A stretch of DNA of 64,000 bases from Schistocephalus solidus (lineage: Eukaryota > Platyhelminthes > Cestoda > Diphyllobothriidea > Diphyllobothriidae), in NCBI GenBank assembly GCA_017591395.1, contig WEDG01004560.1, positions 1-64,000 of the forward strand. The letters run 5' to 3'. The notes under the pieces are model-generated. The model saw only the letters and a program-made list of their open reading frames with translations, did not search any database and was not told the DNA's origin. The translations under genes were made by a program, and so were the position numbers. Shown here piece by piece: positions 45,581 to 58,300 of the stretch; position 1 is the first letter of the stretch, and each line of letters starts with the position of its first letter.

Positions 45581-46320
45581 ATTCTGCTGTGTCTGTGATA
45601 TCTTCACCTTAGGCTTCGCGATATTTAATAATATAACCCCCCTTAAATATTGCTTTATAATTATAAACAACTTTCAGAAGCTTGGGTAAACTTCGCGTGA
45701 GATCGATCACTAACGGAATGGCATACACAACCTAGTACTACTGTATTTTTCCTTTTCAAATGCAAGACAGCAAATATGCTGCCAGCACACCCTTCTCCTG
45801 ATTGATTAGCCATAACTGAACGAGAGCCCAAAGCCAAACCAGGTCGAGAAAGTACATCAATTCGGGTGCTTACTACAGCAGGAGGGGCAACTTCGGAAAA
45901 AAATTGTGGTTGCTCATAGTAAGCAATTGGACAGCTAACCGAACTTTGAAAACGAAAAGCCACAGGTTGAGAAGGAAGCACTTAAAAGCTTAAACACCTT
46001 TACTGACGACAGGCAGAAGATAGTTTTCTTTTTCAACCTGGGTCTTTTCGCATTTCCATCCGCAGATGGAAAAACCCCTAGGAATACCACAAATGAATCA
46101 AAAGACATTGCACGCTAGAATTGAAGCTTTTCTTTGAACAAACACAACCGAGTGACGAAAACGCAAATACAAAGAATCTAACACAGAATGGCTGTTTGAG
46201 AAAAATAAAAATAAACCAACGAGCGCAATAGGTAAATGTAGAACACAGCCCCATAAGGTGAAAGACTTTTCGACAGGAGCGATAAAGAGTACTTGAAGAG
46301 GGTAAAAGGCTTGATAAACC

Positions 46321-49300
46321 CTACACTACATGCAAGACAGAACCGTTGCTGGGGTGTAGGGAGGGATAATCAAGCACCTTCTTCCGCCTGCTTTCGCGAG
46401 CTTTGCTATAGGCACTAAGATAAATACCAAAGGCGACCATTGCACCCGACCACAGGTACCTGAAATAAAAAAGTAGCAGATACTTAAACTTTATAAGTAG
46501 AAGGCTGTTTTTAATAAAGACAAGGCGGGAAACTACTATCTGTACCATGGGACTTTTTGCTGATCGGCTATAGGTTTTTTATTTAGTTATGTTGCTCGAA
46601 AGAAATATACAAATGTGACACAAAGGCAGGTACAAACAAAAACATCAGCCGATAATTACAGCTTCATGGTACATAGACGGAATCTGGTCCCTTCATTAAC
46701 TGGTAACCTAAATTATAAAATCAGTTTTAGGTTAGTAAAAACTACTAAAGTAGGGTCGTAAAATGGATTGTCATGCAGCGAAGTTCCTACATGCCTCAGG
46801 AATTGCAGGATGCCGGTTTTTGAATGAGTTTCCTTCCAGCCGCCTAAAAAGACCGCAGTCTGTGAAAAATGACTGCTTCCATAGCATGCATTTTTCTCAT
46901 TGATTTTTGATTCTCTCATAAATTCAAATATATTTTATAGAAAACATGTCCCAGTACTTTTTTCTTATACTCGTTTATTAGAAAATTAAACCTTCTTCAA
47001 GCTTTAAGCTTTGTAATTTTTTTAAAATCCCGAATATGTTAGAATTCAACTTGCAGCTGCACTTGCGCTTACGGGGGTTCAAAAGTATACGCTGTATACC
47101 TTAGTGAAAGTTAAATTATTTATTTATCTACGCTATTAAAAAGAGGTCATATAGGGCTCATACACTCTTGTGAAGAATTTGAAACATATTATATACCTCA
47201 ACTCACCCAAATGCGAATGGCTTCGCAAAGAAGGCGAAGGACAAGACAATCGTTACTGCCTTTCGCAACGTTGTTACTAAAATACAACAATGTACAAAGT
47301 AAAGTTTTGTACAACTTTCCGGAGAGCAAATCATACAGTAAAGTAGGCTAGCAGTTGGCCATGCTTCGGCCTCGCCCTTACTATTGAAGGGTTCGAAACC
47401 CACAATTTTTCACAATCAGATCAAATAAATTATTAACACGTGGAAAGACACCTATTTAAGTTAATAGCAGTGAAAATTCGATTCCTAGGTGGTATGTCAA
47501 AGGAAGAAGAGGCATTTATTAGGTGTCTGACGTTTCGGGTAGTCGTTTCGTTTCCAGTCTCGGAAGATAGGTAGACGAACCAAAACGAAATGCCAGACAC
47601 CCAATAAACATCTCCCTGTGAACGCCTCTTCTTCCTTTGACCTATAAAAGCTTTTTTACATATACTAGTTATGCTATCACATTAAATGTGAACCAGACTT
47701 CTGAAATAGGTTTTCTTTTCGAAAAGATTACTAAAGCAGGGTTGTAAGATTAATTATCATGCAGCATAATCGCAGGATATTTCCTTGACGTCAGGATGCT
47801 GGCTTTTGGATGAAAATATTTACAAACCGCCTGCGTAAATGATGCCCGATAAAAATGGCTACTCAAGTAGTAGGCATTTTTCTAATTGATTTTCGTTGTC
47901 CTTAAGGATTGAGATATATTTAATAGAAACCACACGCACAACTCTTACTTCTTTTACTCCTTTGTTAGTAATTATACATTTTTACATTTTGTGCTTGAAG
48001 AAAGGGTACTTTAAGGTTTTAAAAACTGTTTGTCATGGGAAGGTGGAAAGCAACCTTCACACATCGCAGTCTACGAGAAAGCGACCTCATACAACACCGG
48101 CAGTCAGCTAATGGCAGGGGAGTCATTCCGGACTCATTAGGGGACGCAGGCTTTTAATCTGCCAATCTGAGTATACTTAAATACCTTACCAAGAAGTTCG
48201 ACCCTTAATGATTCATACCAAGGTCCTAAATTTATCACCTAATCATTATTACAAAAAGGCAAAACCGTTCACCGAGCCAGTTTAGGCCAAAAAGGAATAA
48301 AATTAACCTCCGCACACATAGACGTGAGGGCTAAATGAGATTACAGCAGCCAATCACTAAACACTACCTTACATTGCAAATATCGGTGCTGCAGATTAAA
48401 TCAAGTGTCATGAGACTGGACAAAACTACACTTGTGCTGAGTGTATGGGGTCCAGTGAGTGAACAACTGCGGCACTACTGTGACGACCGAGGGTCCCAGT
48501 GCGCCACTTTCCTTCGCAACCCTTTTTAATTTATTGTTGAATCAATGCGCAAACTTCGGGCAAATCCTTCGGAACAAAGCTTTTCAGGCTCCGTCCAAAA
48601 GTTCATGTGAATACTGATCTTGAATCCATCGGCTGCTGTGGAGTACCCATGTACTATTCCCAAGCTGCCGACCAAAAATCAGTAGTATACAAACGGTGAA
48701 TAATGTACCATACTGACAACACAGGGCAACATTTAAACCGAAGTTGATATACCATAAAGCACGTGGGAACGCTGGATTACAAAGTGATGAGTCAAAACCC
48801 TCTCCACTGCGTCACGCCGCGACACAAGATCGGTCCAAGACGCGTGTCTGGGCTTTTAATTTGTACACGTTTGGTATGGCAAATCATTGAGTATTTTATG
48901 CTACCTACCTTTATTTCAGCAGCCTGCACAAGAAAAATCATTTGGAAAAATTTGAAGGCAAGATCGCAATATGCGACCCAACTCAGGGAACAAAGGGTAC
49001 GTCAGCAAGTAATACTGGACCGGCGGTATAAGGGGTTTTATGGAGGGGCTAAATGAAGAAAAAGAGAGCGCCAACCGAATCCTAACCCTATCCGTTGTTT
49101 TTGCTAGGGTAAGCATCAGTAGACAAGTTAGAATTTTTTGCCCCCACACGTGCAGCTTGCAAAATTCCGTGGCTTTACGTCACGTCGCGTGATATCATTC
49201 CTAGCTGACCTGACCCACTTTTTTACGGACCCTCGACGGGAGTAAGAATGAGGCGGGTTCTGCACGATCTGGCAGTACCACAGTAAAACTGATGCCGTTT

Positions 49301-52300
49301 GAAACTAATCTTACGTCCTAATAGTCGACGCCTGGAAATTTGCCATCTGACCCGATAACTCGCTCCCCCTACGGCCAACGAAATTAAGTGTCTAACCATG
49401 CAACGAATGCTAGCCCTAATGAGCACAATGGATAGAGTAAGGGTTAGCTTTGCATGTAATACGGTCGCATATTACATGCTGACGTATCCTTTGCTCCCAG
49501 AGTTAGGCCGCATACGGCGATCTTGCCAGTTTGATTATGCAGTATGTTGCTCTCATCTATTTGACATGTTTCATAAAATTCAGGAGAATCTTCTGAACTT
49601 TTTATGGAAAAAGGCAAATAAAACGGAGCATATGCACCATCACTCTCCTTTTCTTGAAAACGGTACACTATCAAAACCATGGTGGGGTCCGATGGCGATG
49701 AGTCATCAAAAGATAACGCACAGTACGCCAAAAAAGGTTCGACGTATTTTCTATGAATAGAGAAAGTATTGGTTGTGCTGAACGTCATGTATGGTGTACA
49801 GGGGAGACAACCAGACATATTTGGAAACCACACCGATCTGCCCAATAGATTCTTGTTTTCTTTGCCTTAAATAAATGATTATCAGATTGACAGTCTTGCG
49901 CTAAAAATGAAAATAATTTCACGTTTTACGAATGATAGGGCATCACTGAAAATTTTACGTTAATAATACCTGTTAGATTGGCCACTCCACATCATGTAGG
50001 AGACCCGACTTATCACTACCATTGCTCCATACTCAGAAGAAACAGCTTGACCACTCAGATTGACGCACCTTGCTTCCAGAGGTTCTAACAACCAGATCTA
50101 CCCCCTAAAAGGCCGACCGATTGGGGCAGACGATACTTACCCAGAGGCTTCTCCTCACCTGTCAACCAGAAACGGTGTTTGGGTCCAGTTTGCTCTGGGA
50201 TGTATAGGAAGTCGGGGGTGGGGACACACTTCACAGTTCCACGGTCACTCCGTGTTTGTCGATGGTACTGAATGGCTGCTGTACAACAGTGCACTGAAGG
50301 AGGTACCCTGCCACAGATACTTTGCTGGCGAGTGTCACATAAGAGGCGGTGAAATAACTAAGGCTGGTTAGAGCAGCTATGACATTGAGAGATACACTGA
50401 CAGTCCCAGTCAGACGCAACAGGTGAACCTGGGGGGCATTTTAATTCACCCGCTCTGGCACCCGCTCCTCATCTTCGACTCCACGAAGGCATTTTCCGCG
50501 GGACGACCATACTCCGGTGACTGTCCTCGACCGACAATTTAGGCCAGGTGAGGGGGCCCAGCGTATGTGTGTATGTCTCCATACCCGATTATAACTTAAC
50601 TACTTCCCATTCTCTCGTCCCAAACACATCACAAATAGTCCTAGGGAGAGGATAACATGGGCACTGCAGGTTAATTCGAGAAGACTTCTTCATCAAACAG
50701 AAGTCGTGATCCATAAAGGAATTCGGCAGCCGCCTGGAAGGACCCAACGGGGCTAAACAAAGAAACACTGTCGGTGCCTTTTGCAGACGAGAACACTAGA
50801 AATTTTGGCCTAAACTAAAGCTGGTAAAGCATGTCATCGGTAAGCTGGGCGCGCCTGGTGCACACAAAATATGCGGTGGGGAAAAAACACACGAAACCGC
50901 TTCCGTCTCATCGCTTTGCCCCACTACCGCCTGCCAAAGAGGCACTTTTCACTCTGACAGCCCAGGATGTTTGTTAACTTTTGAAAAATTAAATGCCCGA
51001 GTGACTGGACACCAACCAACTGTGTGTCAGGACACACAGGTAGACCCGCTTTTCCGAAAAAGGGCAGGTTGAGGGAGCAGGTTGCCGGATACACATTCTA
51101 CGTTAACGCACCTCCAAGAACAGAATGGCGGGAGACTAGAGTCGCTTTTATGCTCGAGAACGCCACCGTGAGACGGCTGTCCTGTCTGTTGCAGGCTGTC
51201 AATTATCGTCTCATGACCATGCGGCGGTTACGCCAGGGGAAAAAATGTGCCGTCGGCATAAGCGCGTACGCCTCCTCCCCCTGTGACCAGTTCCGATGGC
51301 ATGCAGAAGAATTTCAACGAAAACTGACACGCCGTCCCAGCACCTGTGTCGAATACGGGCAAAGTAAATGTCCTCGAGCAGTGCCTATGTTATCCTCTCT
51401 CTAGGACTATTTGTGATGTGTTTGGGACGAGACAACGGGAAGTAATTAAGTGATAATCGGGTGTGGAGACATACACACATACACTGGGCCCCCTCACAGG
51501 TGGCACCACACGGTGGGTGCTAGGTCGCTACGAGCTCGGTAGCAACATAAATGGTCTTTTCTTCTTCTTCTTTTTTCTTCTACGGGCCAAAGTCTTTACG
51601 GAACAACAACTTCTCCCACCTGCCAATGCGAGAGAAAACGACGTGGAGGCACCCGCCCTGACGACACTGACAGCTGCTGGACGACGTTCTCGGCGTGAGC
51701 AACGTAACGTGTTAATTAGCAGTGTGATGTGTGGTCATGACTGCTGAACAGAGCAACGTTTTGTCATTTTTAGGTTGAAGCTGTAATTGTAAGCCCACAA
51801 GCGACCGCAAGGTGATTCAACAACATTTAAGCTATACAAGGCATTATAGAATATGAGAGACGCCCGCCTATATTTCACCAACCGTCTTAATGCCCCGCCT
51901 GGAACAAATACAAGCTCCGGAAGCGAGGACATGCGTTGAGACGCAGTGGAGTCCAGCATGCAGCGTTTTCCACTCCACTGTTTTGAACGACCCCGGTCCT
52001 GCGCGCAATCAGCACAGGGATTAGTTTGATGATAACGAGGGGCTTGGCGCTCTGCTCTCCCAAGAACACAGGCCAAACATGCTCTGCGTCATCGACGGCA
52101 GCATGGCCAATAGAGCCGCATACTTTCAACGCTGATACCTGGTGCAGCAACGAATGAAGTAGAAGAATATTCGGAGGACGCACGAGTTCAAAAAAATATA
52201 TAAGGTCACATGGACTGCAGTGAAATTAAGAACTTTTTCATGTCCATAAAGACGGTCTTTGGCCCGAAACGAAAGGAACAGTGTGCCGCTGCTCATTTCG

Positions 52301-55300
52301 GACGGAACAACGTCCTGATGGAAAAATCACAGTCTCCGAAGCGCTAAGTTGAGAAAGTCGGAGGCGTCCTCAATCGGCCAGCTACAGATTCTCTTAAACG
52401 AAAACCATGCTGATGCCGATCGCCAACCCTCACTGCAAAAATTTTGTATCAAAGCTAGAACAGGGACCACTCTCGGAAACCTAATGCAGACTCCAGAATC
52501 ATTGTGGAAACAGAAAAGTGACTGGAAATGCGGACTGACTTATACACTAGCTTTGCAGATTTGACAAAGGTCGATGACACGGGGAACTGCGATGGAATCC
52601 GTAAGGTTATGCTGAAATTGGATGTCCTGTGCGACCAGCGCCAATGGTAAGATGACTACACGACGTGATGGTGGTGCACCCCTGGCAACGGGTCGGTCTC
52701 GGAGGCTGTTTGCTGGCTACAGCCCTCTCCAGTCTTACGTTATCCCCCATGCTAAGGAACGCCTACCCGGAGACTTGACAGAGGACCGAAAGGATCCACC
52801 AAACTGACGAATGACTGTGCGTTAAATATAACGCCGGAAGTGGACACACAACGGAACGCGGACCTCCATGCCTCCGGCTATCCAACTTCAAAATGAAAAT
52901 CAGAAGGCTGAAAAGATCGTTACACAGCAACCGGCGCCATCTCTTCACACAACGAAACCACGATAATTATAAATGACACTAAGTTCACGTCACGGCACAT
53001 AACTTTGATCACACCTAATCCCATCAGTAGAACTATTATCCTAGCCACGCTTCATTGGTGGCAGGAAACCCGCCCAGGCGCGACGGGAAATTGGGAGGGC
53101 TGCCATCGTAAATGCCAGCACGGTCAACGCTAGCACCACTACAGCTACTATAACCGCCACTAGCCATGTAGACACTGCTCCAACCTGTACGCGTTGAGAC
53201 CACAAATTTAAATCGCGTATCGGCTTGGAGGCTTACTAGCGAATCTACGGCACTGTAAGCGGACAGCTAGTACCTGAAGCTATTATCCCCACCCACTTTG
53301 CATGCCTTCCCTGCCCGGCACATTCTCACACCACGTGGGCGAAATAAGTCATAAAGAGAATAAATAATAATCTGAGGTAATAACTGCAATCCAGTCACTC
53401 CTTATACTAAAGCACCCTACAGACACGCATAAATACTCCCTACAACACGCGCTAACCCTCTAGTATTTTTGACCAAACGGGGATGATACTGACACGAAGT
53501 AAACGAACCGCACCGGGTATGTGCGGCACCTTAACTACTGCGGCACATGCGTGTGTCACGCCTTATACGAGCCCGCCTCCAGTCTTCGTGGTTCTGTCTT
53601 GGCACCGGCCCCAGTTGGATAATGGAGGGGAGGGAGCGGTAGATACTGCGCAAGCCTGCGTTTATAAAAACAAATTCACCGTCACCGCAGCCAGCACGTT
53701 GTGGGCCACACGGCGGAAACCAACATTCAAGATGGCCGAACTGTCATACGAAGGCATTCAGGAAACGCCAGTCAACGCAGTCAATATCGTTACCAGTCAA
53801 CTGGAACATAACAAGACCGTTGTCGGAGAGAAGGAGGAAGGTAGGCCGACATCGAAGAAGCCATACAGAGAGCAAATCGGTGCATTTCTCAGTACAATCA
53901 GCTACGATAAGATAAGTCGGAGCTTAGAAGGTAGCTAACTGACGGGATAACTCGGTCCCCCTCTGGACTGAGTTTCAGACTGCAATGACTCCCACCATGC
54001 GTGGTCTACATGACACTACCACCAAAGTGAGATCTGAGATCCGCATATTTTAGTCCGTAAGCCTGGAGTGGGGGCCAGATTGTATGTAGAGCCTGGAGAT
54101 GGGCTGTTTAGCTTTGTCAGCCACTGCGCTCACGTCCAAAGCCAGTCGCCTTGACTTGGAGCGAGGCCAGTGAGGGGAGGGAGCGCACTAAATGCTACGT
54201 AAGCCTGCCTTGCTACTAATGAATTCCCGCGCAAACCAATGCTACCCGGCCGACCTTGTGGGGACAGTACACGTCATCGTCGTCGTCTGTGACATGTGCA
54301 TCGGAGTTGTGTCCAGCCACAAGCGTCGGCTGCCAACGAGAGGGTAGCCAAAAAGCCCGAAGCACTTTCGGTCTCAGGCAAACCTACTAACGTCGACCAA
54401 CCTCTTATACAATCCATGGTGCAGTAGGCAGCTACACAACTGATGTCGTAACACCAACAATAGCATGATATGTTGGGGGTGGCAAAGCACACGAAGATAT
54501 TGTTAACTAAGCAGCTCATGTTTTTTCTGCCCCAAATTCGCTAGAATTTCAGCCATTCTTACACCCTTTAGGAAAATAATGTTTGAGCTACGTCCTAAAA
54601 TTGTAAACTATATGGCCGTGGGAAGATGGATGCAAATGTTAAAAGTACAATCGTCCAATGGCATCTGGTCAAAGCCACTACACGGAATCCCATTTGAGAG
54701 TAATATAATCTTAAATGACGTCTAGGACAGGTTTTTACTCCTAAAGGTACGTTTCAAAAACGCAAGTAGTGGTTCGACGACAGACAGCGCTTGGATCAAG
54801 TCGGTTTAGCGAACCCTCAATTAATCGGTCTACTCCCTGGGAAAGGGCAAGCGACAAAGTTGGCGAAAAAAGGAAGATATTGGCGTCCTGACTCTGTATA
54901 TGCCTCATGAAAGGTACTTCATGAAGTTATGCAGGACGGTGAAAACATATGCAGAGGGCATGTATGCATGAAAATGTTTTGCTGTTCAGTTAGAATTAAG
55001 CAGCGGGAAGGGGGAAACGCGACAGAAAAACATACCAGTGACTGCAGGCAGGGCTCCGAAATGGTGAACAAGTAGGAGCACAAACTGGATGCCAAAGTAG
55101 CCGGTGACTGCAAAAATTGAACCGTAGACAAAGACCGTGATAGGCTCCTGAGGGAAGAAAGCAGGAAAGGAAAGAGAAGACACTGACTGCAATTGCTGTT
55201 TTTCTCACCCCTGCCACCCCCTAGCAACAGCACGATTTTGTTTCTACTGCTCTTCATCTTACTTTTTGTCGCATAAAACTGACCAAAAATAGGCTGTTTA

Positions 55301-58300
55301 ATCATTCCAATTCACGAATACAGTTGGTACGGTACCGCAATGCTGCGACTTGGTAGCAATCGGAGTCGATTTAATCTAATTCGGTTTTCCGCGGAGGTTA
55401 TCGACAGAGTTAGCACGCTTAACCATAACCAAGTCACTCTAATTTAGTCAATCCTCCCAGGGTGTTCAAATTATGGTCAGCGAAAGCCTTAATACACCGT
55501 CATGCACGCTGATCCCACTTCTGCTAGGGTCTTGCGAACACTGAGGCTTACTTAGTTCATATTGGGCGTTTCAGATTAAGGAGCTTGGCATCGCCATTAC
55601 TTCAGAAAATGTAAGGTTGGTGCAAGAGTTTTTCGAGGCAGAAACAGAATGAGAGGCTAAGTACTACAGAAACACTTGTATGTTAGGCAATTAGGCACAT
55701 TCAATCATCATAAATAGCATGATATCTGGCGGCAACTTAGGTAGCCAAACTTGGTAGGACGAACAAAAGCAGACGCCAAAGAGTCAGTTTTGCTCATAAA
55801 ACGACAAAACGACTCCAGGAAAAAATCTCGGACGATTGGTAGCCATCTGATAAAGGATACGATAACCCCCGGTCAAATAAAGATGGAAACCATCTCCGGA
55901 CATTTACTCCATTGTGCACATTGTACGGTTGACTGATTATTTTTCTTGCCCTGTTCTCCTGTTTATACACGCCACATGCGGTTCTGTTAGGGCGGTCGCG
56001 TCTTTTTATCTTTTATGGGTACCTGACGGCCGCAAGAAATGTCAAGCTCTAGCTGAAGTCTTATGAAAGTAGTTGATAAACTTGAGGTTCAGAATGAAAA
56101 CACCAAGAAATCAGAGGTCTGCACCTGATAAGCCGAGGAAGAGAGGCTTGGACAGCAATTGCCAAAATAATGATTACCCAGCAGGTAACACAAACGTAGG
56201 CGGAATGGATATACGAATAGCTAACGAAGGGGGGAGGGGGGTGGCGCAGCGTCGTAACTGCGCTCGATCTCATCAAGAGTTGGAACCATTCAGTCTTTCT
56301 ACTGTCAACTAATGGGAGCGAGAGAAAAAATGCAATCAGCGCAACCTTGTAAGAAGGCTGACGCCCGCCTGAGTTACTGCTGCGAGCTAAAAGTCCTTGA
56401 TTTTGGAGGTTCCGACCGACGCGATGACGCGCCCCAAAATGGCTGCGTTTTTATGCGTCCTTCTTGCAATTCGGGTCATCCTGCGATCCCAGCTAGTGAA
56501 GTTCAAGTTTTGTACGCTGTAAAGGTACAACATTGGTGGGCGCATACCCGGTCAATCTATGCTTCGGTCTTGGGCGCCCTGAACCTGTCCTGCCCTTCGA
56601 AAACGATAGGAAGGTGAAGCGCGAGTGAAAGAGAGACTTCACAAGTCCCCCAAACTTTACTCCAGATCATACACAAGGCACTGCCATTTACACATGGTAG
56701 ATGTGCTATCTCATGAAATTTTTACAAAAATTCTGAAATGCGTTTTTCTTTCTAAAAGCTTGCTTGAGTTGGGTTCTAAAATGAATCATCGTGCAGCATT
56801 ATTCAAAGATATTTATGTCATATCAAGATACCGACTTTTGAAAGAACTTCCTTCTGGCGGCCTGCAAAAACTAAACTCAGTAAAAAATGACTACTTAAGT
56901 AGCAGGACGTTTTTTCATTAATTTTCGATGCACATATAAATTCAAATCTATAACATATTCTTTCTTGTACTAATATCATAGCAACTTGCGCCTTCTTAAA
57001 ATGCTATACTTGAAGAAAGGGTATTTTTGGTTACATGATTACGTGCACAGCCGAAGTTGGCAGTTTGGAAGTAGTGTTGCCATCCCCGTTATCCAAATTT
57101 GGACTGGGTACACAAACATCTCTGTGGCTAACGGTCGCCAGACACATGGAGAGAGATGGAGGGAGAGAGAGGACAGCTGTCTCAAATCCTATCGTGGTTG
57201 GGTGGGATGCAGTAAAAATTTCCCCTACTAGAACATGGCTAGTTACTCTACCAAAACCAAACCATATATCACACATTAAAATTCAAAGGAGTTGTAAACG
57301 AGTGTCGTTAAACCCTATGGTTTTGTCTGTCAGATAAAATCGGCGCGCAGTCGCTGGCTCAGGCCTGTTTGAATGTGACGGAGTTGAATCGCATTGGGAC
57401 CATCGCATCCTACGGTTAGGAATTTGGGCTGACAGACCAATCCATTCACACAGCCGAGAAAGTAGAAGAGAAATAAGGACAGTAATTTTTAGCTTTCTCA
57501 AAATTTTCAGTAAACCATACTTCAATTGAGGGAGTCATTACACACTTTATATTTCGCATAAGTTGGGATTACAGGACGTCTTCAAGTCAATCTATGCGTC
57601 ACAAAGCGTGGAATGGCAAAAATATGTGTGTATGCACAGAACGCGAAAGTAGATGACTGCACAACAGTTTCCTACTTATTTGACTCAACAAGCTTCTAAA
57701 ATATTCATCCACATATAGTTCAACATACAGGTTCTTCTATGGGCATGTTCGCACACGCACGGACCCATCGAATTCTGTCGAGGCGAACAAACGATAAGAA
57801 ACGTGAGAAAAGCCTCGCTTCTCAGCGAGAAGGAACCTACCGTAGAGGCGAACTTAACTGCCGGGACGAGAGCAAAGCCACCGACTAGATAGAAGAAAAG
57901 TATGAGGAATCCGTTGACATACGAGTAGGCCATCTGGAAAAAAAGTTTGAGATAAATCTGCTGGTTAATTATGAAAGGTCAAGAAAAAGGCGGTGGTGTC
58001 TTCCAGCTCCTGCCGAATCGACTAGAAGGAAGGATTCCCCAGAAAAAATCTCTCGTATGCGGCCAAAAACAAAGGCCAACATATAGGGACAGAACGTGCT
58101 GAAAGTTTACGTCTGGGGTTCTAAACTGAACTTAAGTCAAAATGCTCTTTAACTATAGCGAGAATTGTCATTGGACAACTCAAAAAAGGACAAAGAAACC
58201 ATACATCTGTGGCTAGGTTACGAGTGATGCGTTTGTAAGTCAACACGCTGGTTACAGTCCTAAGATATTTAGAGGACAAATCTGAGGAGGGCGCAAAAGA

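Noticed and set aside
45661..45981. 107-codon minus-strand frame after the SLC35B3 stop
   Set aside because: No motif; more likely 3' untranslated sequence or chance.
47345..47402. tRNA-like boxes next to an SLC35B3 exon
   Set aside because: Only a B-box-like GGTTCGAAACC is convincing; the A box and stems are not.
49075..49100. Telomere-like CTAACCCTA
   Set aside because: Fewer than two TTAGGG units and part of an interspersed inverted repeat.
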